From Microlunatus elymi (lineage in GTDB: Bacteria; Actinomycetota; Actinomycetes; Propionibacteriales; Propionibacteriaceae): a stretch of DNA of 64,000 bases. Numbering within the stretch: the first letter of the stretch is position 1; every line of letters starts with the position of its first letter. A model generated the notes under the pieces. That model saw only the letters and a program-made list of their open reading frames with translations, did no database searches and was not told the DNA's origin. The translations under genes and the position numbers were made by a program. Shown in pieces: positions 41,741 to 48,227 of this stretch. The stretch lies in assembly GCF_007362775.1 (NCBI RefSeq), contig NZ_CP041692.1, positions 62,001 to 126,000 on the forward strand, given 5' to 3'.

Positions 41741-44605
41741 ATGGGGGACGTCGCGGACTCGGCGATCGATCCGGCACGGTTCGGTCACAGCGATTGGCCG
41801 TTCTGTGCCCGCGGCGAGGAATTCGACGTGATCACCGCTCTGTTCGCCGAGCAGCTCGGCGCCGCTGATCCGGCCAACGTCTCCGCAGCAGGCACGCCCC
41901 CGACGGCCGACGCCCCCACTCACCCCGACACCTCGTCTCCGACAGGTGCGGTGGTGGTGGCACCGGCGGGGATCGGGAAGAGCCGGCTGCTCAAGGAGGT
42001 GCAGTCCTGGGCTCGGCGGCAGCAGCTCCGTACCGCGACAGTGATCGGGACCAGGGCAGCCGCGACCACCCCATACGGAGCGATGTTGCATCTGGTGCCG
42101 GCCGAGGCACGGCAGGGCCATACCGACGCGACCTCCTGGTACGGCGCCGTCATCGGCGCGCTGCGATCGGGCGGCGATCCGCTGTTGTTGATCATCGACG
42201 ACGCCCAACTACTCGACGCCGGCAGCGCGGATCTGATCTTGCATCTGGTGTTGGAGGGCGTGATCCGGCCGCTGGTCGCGATCCGGCGCGGCGAGCCCGT
42301 ACCGGATCCGATCACCGCTCTGTGGAAGGACGGCTACGCCATCCGGATCGACCTGCAACCCTTCTCCACAAGGGAGATCAAGGAGTTGCTGCGTGCCGCG
42401 TTGGGTGGCGAACTGAGCGCCAGGACGGCCGATCTGCTGGCCCGGATGGTCCAGGGCAACGTGCTGTACGCCCGTGAACTGGTCACCGGCGCGGTCCAGG
42501 ACGGAGCGCTGCGCCGAATCGACGGCGTCTGGCGATGGAACGAGCAGCTGGTCCTCGCGCCGCGGCTGATCGACGCGGTCGGACAACGGCTGTCCGGTTT
42601 GAGCGAGTCCGACCGGCAGACGCTGGCGATGCTGGCGTTGGGCGAGCCGCTGCCGCCGAGCTGCGTCGAACGGCTGGCCGACCCCGAAGCGCTGACCCGG
42701 CTGGAACGGGCCGGCCTGCTGCAGGACGACCAGGACGAGCTGCGGCTGCACCATCCGCTCTACGGCGAGGTGATCCTGTCCCAGATCGGGGTGATGACCC
42801 GCCGCCGGCTGCTCCGGCGACTGGCCGATGCCCTGGAGGCCGACCGGCCGGCCTCCCGCCCCGGAGAAGTTGATCAAGAACGCGAAGTTGATCAAGAAGA
42901 AGTTGATCAAGGACGAGGCAACCCGGAAACGCTGCTCCGGATCGCGAGTTGGCGGCTGGAGGCGGGCGGCGAGGTACCGCCGCAGATGCTGACGGCAGCA
43001 GCGACCCAGGCCAATCGCGTGTTCGACTACGTCCTGGGCGAAAGGCTGGCCCGGGCGGCTCGCGCCCGCGGCGCCGGGGTGGCCGCGTCGATGGAAGTCG
43101 CCCGCGGACTTGCCGGCCAGAATCGGTATCCGGAGGCGGAACGGGTGCTCGCCGACAACGAGCAGGCCGTGCTGGCCGAGACCGACGCGGAGCTGCATCA
43201 GACCTACCTGAGCTGCCGAGTCCGGGGGCTCTACCTGGGGCTCGGTCGGCGCGACGAGACGGCGGCCATGCTGGAGCGATTCCACGCCGCGCATCACGAC
43301 CCGGCTGCCCGGTTGACGCCGGCCCATGTCCGAGAGGCCGACCATCAGTACCTCGGTTACCGGGCCAACCTCGACATCGACGACGGCCGCGCAGCCGATG
43401 TCCTCGATCGGGTGCAGCCGGTGTTCGCCGACCCCGAATCCAGCGCGCAGTCTCGGCTGTTGGCGCTGGAGACCAGTGGCGAGGCGTTGGCCTACCTCGG
43501 CCTGCACGCCCGAGCCCAGCAGGTGCAGGATTCGCTGCGCCGGTTGTCCCAGGACGCCTTCACCAATGTCGCCGCCGCAGCCGACGTGGCCAGCGCTGCC
43601 GCGGAGGCAACCCTGCAACAGGCGCTCTGTCTCACCCTGGACGGCCAGGCCGATCAGGCCACCGCGATGGTCTCGGCGATCCAGGACGCGCTGGTGCACA
43701 GCCCGGACGCGATCAACCGCGGTCTGTCCGCGCTGGCTCTCGGCAAATGCCTGCTGTTACAGGGAAAACCGGCCGAAGCACGTGGCCCGCTGATGGATGC
43801 GGAGGTCGCCTTCCGCAGCGCCGAGGTCGGTGGGTCGCGTTCCTGGGCGTTGGCGATGCTGGCCCAGACCGCGGCGTTGACGGGCGACATGACGACCGCT
43901 CGACGGTGGCTGGGACAGAGTCGGGAACGCGCGCTGGATCGGCGGGTCGCCCGGACCGAGGAGGACGCGGTCGCAGCCGCCGTCTGGATCGCCGTGCTCG
44001 AAGGCGATGCGACCGGCGCCGCACGGATCGCCGTCGAGGGCGCGGAGCAGCTGCGCGAGTTACCGATGCCGCGGGCCGGCCTGCTGCACCTGTCCGTACG
44101 CGTCGGTGGATCAGCATCGGCCGTCCGCCGGCCGTTGCAGGAGCTCGCGGACAGTTCCGAATGCACCTTCCCGGGGCTGCTGGCCGACCACGTCGACGCG
44201 ACCGCCGGCGATGATGCGATCGCGCTCGAACACTGCGCCGAACGGTTCGCCGAGCGTGGCCTGCGACTGCTCGCCGCCGAGGCCGCCGCGCAGGCGTCCG
44301 TCAGCCATGCCGCGTCCGCTCGGAGCTCGGCCGCATCGCGTACGGCGGTTCGCAGTCAGCAACTCGCGGCCGGGTCCGCGGGCGTACGGACTCCGTTGCT
44401 GTTGGACGAGCGGCCGCGATGGCCCGAACTCAGCCGCCGGGAACGCGAGGTCGCCCGGCTGGCCGCCGACGGTTTGTCGAATGCTGCCATCGCGTCCCGG
44501 TTGGTGCTTTCGGTGCGGACGGTCGAGTCGCATCTCTACCAGGCGTACGCCAAACTCGGCGTCGAGAGCCGTGCCGAGCTGGTCCGTTATCTCGGCACCG
44601 ACTGA
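41741..44605 (+). CDS. LAL-family LuxR-type transcriptional regulator with ATPase domain
   Basis: The 954-residue regulator has an N-terminal AAA/STAND ATPase (Walker A APAGIGKSRLL about 74-84; Walker B LLLIIDDAQLL about 148-158), a long helical TPR-like middle, and a C-terminal LuxR HTH (about 890-954: LSRREREVARLAADGLSNAAIASRLVLS, split as LSRREREVARLAADG and LSNAAIASRL, then VRTVESHLYQAYAKLGV). A charged stretch near 376-390 repeats EVDQ three times and is encoded by three TTGATCAA copies. The start is six bases after TAGAAG, a weak -10. Its target is not evident: it stands divergent from the glycosylase gene. Confidence 0.92.
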   Translation: MGDVADSAIDPARFGHSDWPFCARGEEFDVITALFAEQLGAADPANVSAAGTPPTADAPTHPDTSSPTGAVVVAPAGIGKSRLLKEVQSWARRQQLRTATVIGTRAAATTPYGAMLHLVPAEARQGHTDATSWYGAVIGALRSGGDPLLLIIDDAQLLDAGSADLILHLVLEGVIRPLVAIRRGEPVPDPITALWKDGYAIRIDLQPFSTREIKELLRAALGGELSARTADLLARMVQGNVLYARELVTGAVQDGALRRIDGVWRWNEQLVLAPRLIDAVGQRLSGLSESDRQTLAMLALGEPLPPSCVERLADPEALTRLERAGLLQDDQDELRLHHPLYGEVILSQIGVMTRRRLLRRLADALEADRPASRPGEVDQEREVDQEEVDQGRGNPETLLRIASWRLEAGGEVPPQMLTAAATQANRVFDYVLGERLARAARARGAGVAASMEVARGLAGQNRYPEAERVLADNEQAVLAETDAELHQTYLSCRVRGLYLGLGRRDETAAMLERFHAAHHDPAARLTPAHVREADHQYLGYRANLDIDDGRAADVLDRVQPVFADPESSAQSRLLALETSGEALAYLGLHARAQQVQDSLRRLSQDAFTNVAAAADVASAAAEATLQQALCLTLDGQADQATAMVSAIQDALVHSPDAINRGLSALALGKCLLLQGKPAEARGPLMDAEVAFRSAEVGGSRSWALAMLAQTAALTGDMTTARRWLGQSRERALDRRVARTEEDAVAAAVWIAVLEGDATGAARIAVEGAEQLRELPMPRAGLLHLSVRVGGSASAVRRPLQELADSSECTFPGLLADHVDATAGDDAIALEHCAERFAERGLRLLAAEAAAQASVSHAASARSSAASRTAVRSQQLAAGSAGVRTPLLLDERPRWPELSRREREVARLAADGLSNAAIASRLVLSVRTVESHLYQAYAKLGVESRAELVRYLGTD
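42870..42910. repeat. Three TTGATCAA palindromes in 41 bases
   Basis: TTGATCAA occurs at 42870, 42888 and 42903 within the LAL regulator gene, in repeated GAAGTTGATCAAGAA-like units that encode EVDQE. This is the densest cluster of an octamer found about 18 times in the window, listed under findings. Confidence 0.8.
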
Positions 44606-44682
44606 ATTCCGGACCGGACGGATCGGCGGCCAGGCACAGAAATCAGTAGCCGACTACCGAGCCGTACGGGTCGCCGGCGCCG

Positions 44683-44688
44683 TAGCTT
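44683..44688 (+). promoter_or_regulatory. -10 box TAGCTT, leaderless start
   Basis: TAGCTT ends seven bases before ATG 44696, which decides for that ATG over the upstream TTG at 44687. Confidence 0.45.
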
Positions 44689-44695
44689 GCCTGAC

Positions 44696-44971
44696 ATGGA
44701 GCGCGATCAGCTCATCGATGAGCTACCCGACGGCCTGGCGGCAACGCTGCGCCTGTACGAGGCGGGCCAGCCGAGCAGCGTGATCGCCGTGGCCTTGGCC
44801 GTGCCGGTGGAGAGTGTGCCGACGCTGCTGCAACTGGCATTGGCCAAACTGCAGAAGCTGATCGACGAGTCCGAACTCGCAGCGGATTCCGGAATCGACC
44901 AGCATGGTCCGCGAACCGAATCCCGAGCTCCCGAATCCGCAAGCCCTAAATCCGTAGGTTCGAATCAGTAG
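44696..44971 (+). CDS. Small sigma-region-4-like helix-turn-helix protein
   Basis: A 91-residue protein. Residues 1-60 (ERDQLIDELPDGLAATLRLYEAGQPSSVIAVALAVP, then VESVPTLLQLALAKLQKLID) have the spacing of a sigma-70 region 4 HTH, with alanines and valines where a DNA-recognition helix would have polar residues. The last 30 residues are low complexity, rich in Ser, Pro and Glu, and run into a degenerate repeat. I do not recognise an assigned family. It follows the LAL regulator but has its own promoter box. Confidence 0.55.
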   Translation: MERDQLIDELPDGLAATLRLYEAGQPSSVIAVALAVPVESVPTLLQLALAKLQKLIDESELAADSGIDQHGPRTESRAPESASPKSVGSNQ

Positions 44972-45008
44972 GCCCGATCCAGTAGGCCCCGAACCAGTAG
45001 TCCAGTAC
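44966..45008. repeat. Degenerate CAGTAG tandem repeat
   Basis: CAGTAG occurs at 44966, 44980 and 44995, with CAGTA at 45003, spaced 14, 15 and 8 bases. It begins inside the end of the small HTH gene. The following stretch to 45240 has no gene I can support; an open minus-strand frame at 44965-45213 lacks a recognisable product. Confidence 0.4.
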
Positions 45009-45240
45009 TGAGGCGATCAGCGCGGGCCGTCGTTAGCGTCGGCCATCGGAAGCGACGCGATGGCAGCAGCAATCCCTGGGTGTTGCCGGCGATTTCATCG
45101 GCGGTTGTCGGGTCGTGGATGACAACGGTGTGGTGGCGGCCGCCCAGCCTGACGGGGGACGTCGGGAACGGCGTAGGAAGGCGAGCCGCCATCTCATCGG
45201 GAGTTCTGGCCATCGGGGGTTCTGGCCCATCGCGGATGGG

Positions 45241-46377
45241 TCAGACCGTCTCCCACGCCCGGGAGTCAACCGAGCGCAGCATGGCGTCACAGATCTGGGC
45301 TGCGCGCAGCCCGTCGGCGAAGGTCGGCAGTCCCTCGGGAGCCTCGCCGTTTCCAACGTAGGCGTCGATCGCGGCGTAGCTGTCGGCAACGAAATTCTCG
45401 AAGCACTGCGCGTATCCCTGGGCATGGCCGGCCGGCAGCTGGGACAGCCGCCGCTGCTCGGCGCTGCCGTGGTTGGGGTCGCGGACCACCGTGATCGACT
45501 CGGCGTCGCCACCGATCCACAGCTCCTCGGCATGTTCTTGATCAAAAACAGCACTGTGCACGGCGCCGTCGACCTCCAACCACAGGCGATTCTTGCGGCC
45601 GGCGGCGAGCTGACTGATCACCGCCGAACCCGAGGTGCCGCGGTCGGTCCTGAACAAGATCAACGCACTGTCCTCGGTGGTCACATCCACCAACGGCCCC
45701 TCGCCGCTGGCCGTGGTGAAGGAGGCGGCGGTGCCGGCGGGCCGCTGGGGGATGGCGATCGACGTGTCGGCCACCACCTGGACGATCCGTTCCCCGGTCA
45801 CCCATTCGGCCAGATCGCACCAGTGCGATCCGATGTCGCCGAAGGCCCGCGACGGACCGCCGGCCTGCGGGTCGACCCGCCAGCCGCTGGCCATCGGATC
45901 CAGCATCCAGTCCTGCAGATAGGAGCCGTGGATGAGGTTGGGCGCGCCGAACTCCTCGGACTGCACCCGAGCTCGCATCTCCCGGGCGATCGGATGGAAG
46001 CGATAGGCGAACGGCATGGTGTTGACCAGGCCGGCCTTCTCGGCCGCCGCGGCCGCCTGCTGAGCGGTCTCCAGGCTGACCCCCAGGGGCTTCTCGCAGA
46101 GCACGTGCTTGCCGGCTTCCAGGGCGGCGATCGAGAACGGCACGTGGGACGAGTTCGGGGTGCAGATGTGGACCGCGTCGATGTCGGAGGCAACCACCTC
46201 GTCGATGCTGGCGAAGGCGTGTTCGACACCCCACTGCGCTGCTACCTCGCGGGAACGCTCCGGGCTGGACGCCATCACGCCGACCACCTGGGCACCGGCC
46301 AGGATCGCCGCCCGGCGGTGCACTTCGCCGATCATGCCCGCTCCGAGAATCGCCACTTTTCGTACGCCGTTGTTCAT
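45241..46377 (-). CDS. Gfo/Idh/MocA-family NAD(P)-dependent oxidoreductase
   Basis: The 378-residue protein begins VAILGAGMIGEVHRRAA (Rossmann nucleotide loop), has DAVHICTPNSSHVPF and the catalytic CEKPLG motif, then the Gfo/Idh alpha/beta domain with GGPSRAFGDIGSHWCDLAEW holding the conserved Asp/His pair. It oxidises or reduces a sugar or nucleotide sugar. It borders the polysaccharide locus, so a role in making a modified sugar (WbpB-like) is plausible, but sequence alone cannot exclude a catabolic myo-inositol-type role. A TACTCT box lies seven bases before ATG 46377. Confidence 0.9.
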   Translation of the reverse strand: MNNGVRKVAILGAGMIGEVHRRAAILAGAQVVGVMASSPERSREVAAQWGVEHAFASIDEVVASDIDAVHICTPNSSHVPFSIAALEAGKHVLCEKPLGVSLETAQQAAAAAEKAGLVNTMPFAYRFHPIAREMRARVQSEEFGAPNLIHGSYLQDWMLDPMASGWRVDPQAGGPSRAFGDIGSHWCDLAEWVTGERIVQVVADTSIAIPQRPAGTAASFTTASGEGPLVDVTTEDSALILFRTDRGTSGSAVISQLAAGRKNRLWLEVDGAVHSAVFDQEHAEELWIGGDAESITVVRDPNHGSAEQRRLSQLPAGHAQGYAQCFENFVADSYAAIDAYVGNGEAPEGLPTFADGLRAAQICDAMLRSVDSRAWETV

Positions 46378-46384
46378 GGCGCTC

Positions 46385-46390
46385 AGAGTA
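46385..46390 (-). promoter_or_regulatory. -10 box TACTCT (minus strand), leaderless start
   Basis: On the minus strand TACTCT ends seven bases before ATG 46377 and no ribosome site is seen. Confidence 0.4.
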
Positions 46391-46573
46391 GTGGAGGCGA
46401 CTTGCGCAACCGCTGCCCGGATCCGCGGTCCAGCCCGCGAAGCGTGCCGATCCGCGTCGGTCGTGCCGGCGCCTAACGGTCGTGCACCAGCTGGGTCACA
46501 GCCCCAGCAAGATCATCCGACGGCAGCGCGATGACCCTGCCGAGTCGCTAGGTTTCCCACGAGAGGGGAACAG

Positions 46574-47491
46574 ATGACCATCGAAGCCAGTGGACCCGGG
46601 ACCGATCAGTCGTCCGGAACGATCGAGTGCACCATGATCAAGACCGAGGACGCGCAGTTGCCGCCGGCCCTGCAGCACCGTGGCCCACGGCTGACCGAAC
46701 GGTTTCCGTTCCTCTATCCGGCAGCGGTGGAGCTGCTGCGGCTGCGCCGCCGACTGCAGTGGAGTCGCTGGCAGATCGACTGGGCAGGAGACCGCAGCGA
46801 AGATGATCTTCCGGTACGGGTCAAACAGCACAAGTCGCTGCTGCTGCGCACGCTCGGTGACTCCGAGATGTGGATGCAGCACAACAAGGTGCAGAATCTG
46901 CGGCTGGTCGCCGACCGGCTGGACGGGATCATGATCAAACCCGGCGAGGAGTTCTCCTTCTGCCGGCTGGTCGGCAAGGCCACCCGGCGGAAGGGCTATC
47001 TGGACGGCATGCTGCTGGACAACGGCGAGGCCAAGGCCGGGCTCGGCGGCGGCATCTGCCAGATGGCCAACCTGCTGCACTGGATGATCTTGCACAGTCC
47101 GCTGGTGGTGACCGAGCGTTCGGAGCACTCCTTCGATCCCTTCCCGGACAACGGCCGGGTGCTGCCCTGGGGTGTCGGGTGTGCCGTCTACTACAACTAC
47201 GTTGATCTTCGTTTCCGCAACGACACCGACGTCACCTTCCAGCTCCGTACGAAGGTCGGCGAACGTTATCTCGAGGGCGAGTTGCGGGCTTCCGGTCGGG
47301 TGCCCTACTCGTACAGCGTGTATGCGAAGGACGAACACTTCACCCGCCAGGGCGACGACTGGTTCCGGCACAACGAGATCTGGCGCGATCTGATCGATCG
47401 CACCACCGGCAACCGAGTCGGCAGCGAGTTGATCAAGAAGAACTGCGCGCTGGTGAAGTACGTACCACAAACACCTGCTGTCCCCAGCTGA
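46574..47491 (+). CDS. VanW-family protein
   Basis: The 305-residue protein starts at ATG 46574 behind GAGAGGGGAACAG. A VanW domain spans about 85-240, with KPGEEFSFCRLVGKATRRKGY, AKAGLGGGICQMANLLHWM and HSFDPFPDNGRVLPWG being its most conserved stretches. There is no signal peptide or membrane span. VanW occurs in some glycopeptide-resistance operons and widely in other bacteria, but its activity is unknown. Here it stands just before the polysaccharide cluster without other van genes, so an envelope-sugar role is possible. Confidence 0.88.
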   Translation: MTIEASGPGTDQSSGTIECTMIKTEDAQLPPALQHRGPRLTERFPFLYPAAVELLRLRRRLQWSRWQIDWAGDRSEDDLPVRVKQHKSLLLRTLGDSEMWMQHNKVQNLRLVADRLDGIMIKPGEEFSFCRLVGKATRRKGYLDGMLLDNGEAKAGLGGGICQMANLLHWMILHSPLVVTERSEHSFDPFPDNGRVLPWGVGCAVYYNYVDLRFRNDTDVTFQLRTKVGERYLEGELRASGRVPYSYSVYAKDEHFTRQGDDWFRHNEIWRDLIDRTTGNRVGSELIKKNCALVKYVPQTPAVPS

Positions 47492-47605
47492 TCAAGATCT
47501 TTTCGGGACGTTGGTCACCTCTTTACTCAGATCCCTCTCACCACCATCGGCACGTCGTTAGCTTGCTGCTGTCGGCAGGTGTCGGGCCCGCCGACTGGTC
47601 GACAT

Positions 47606-47659
47606 GAATTGCCTGGCTGGGCGTGCCTCTGGGGGGAGAGCCATGACCTTCATAGCCGA
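47606..47659 (+). promoter_or_regulatory. Shared leader with ribosome-site hairpin, copy 1
   Basis: TGGCT (47614-47618) can pair with AGCCA (47639-47643), which ends on the A of the start codon; the GGGGGGAG ribosome site lies in the loop. The same sequence, including GAATTGCCTGGCT and ATGACCTTCATAGCCGA, recurs before the gene at 54730. It may control translation initiation of both polysaccharide transcription units. Confidence 0.55.
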
Positions 47660-48227
47660 GAGTGCCGATGTCGCCGATCCGCACAGGGTGGGCGAGCGGA
47701 CGAGGATCTGGCATCTCGCGCAGGTCCGCGAGGATGCCGAGATCGGCTCGGACAGCATCATCGGTCGCGGCGCCTACGTCGGTCCGGGAGTACGGATCGG
47801 CAACCGTTGCAAGCTGCAGAACTACGCCCTGGTGTATGAGCCGGCCCGGCTGGAGGACGGCGTCTTCATCGGGCCGGCCGCGGTGCTGACCAACGACCTG
47901 CACCCGCGCGCGATCAATCCGGACGGGGGCCTGAAGACGGCGGAGGACTGGCGGGCCGTGGGAGTGACGGTCCGCGAGGGCGCCTCGATCGGGGCCCGTG
48001 CTGTGTGCGTGGCTCCGGTGACGATCGGACGTTGGGCGACGGTGGCGGCGGGAGCGGTGGTGACCCGCGACGTACCTGATCATGCACTGATGGTCGGCGT
48101 TCCGGCTCGGCAGACCGGCTGGGTCGGCGAGTCCGGTCACCGGCTGCAACCCGATGGTGATCACTGGGTGTGTCCGGCGTCCGCGGCCCGATACCGGGTC
48201 GAAGACGGAAGGTTGGTGCCGGCATGA
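47643..48227 (+). CDS. Left-handed beta-helix N-acetyltransferase (WbbJ/WbpD-like)
   Basis: A 194-residue hexapeptide-repeat acetyltransferase. Start ATG 47643 is chosen for its GGGGGGAG ribosome site. Imperfect hexapeptides run through HRVGERTRIWHLAQVREDAEIGSD, seen as IWHLAQVREDAEIG, IIGRGAYVGPGVRIGN, and VTVREGASIGARAVC, VTIGRWATVAAGAVV, with the catalytic His in NDLHPRAIN. Closest in plan to sugar 3-N- or 4-N-acetyltransferases (WbpD, FdtC). Together with the DegT aminotransferase at 62.3 kb it would make an N-acetylated amino sugar. A cysteine-bearing C-terminal tail (HWVCPASAARY) resembles a lost zinc ribbon. Confidence 0.9.
   Translation: MTFIAESADVADPHRVGERTRIWHLAQVREDAEIGSDSIIGRGAYVGPGVRIGNRCKLQNYALVYEPARLEDGVFIGPAAVLTNDLHPRAINPDGGLKTAEDWRAVGVTVREGASIGARAVCVAPVTIGRWATVAAGAVVTRDVPDHALMVGVPARQTGWVGESGHRLQPDGDHWVCPASAARYRVEDGRLVPA

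Noticed and set aside
42209-43699. Minus-strand open frame opposite the LAL regulator
   Set aside because: No domain and no ribosome site; the plus strand has ATPase and TPR-like patterns.
44965-45213. Minus-strand open frame of 82 codons after the Gfo/Idh gene
   Set aside because: No ribosome site, no recognised fold, and it runs through the CAGTAG repeat; could be a remnant but cannot be supported.
46574-47491. Vancomycin-resistance cluster
   Set aside because: VanW and VanY homologues are 39 kb apart and VanH/VanA/VanX are absent.
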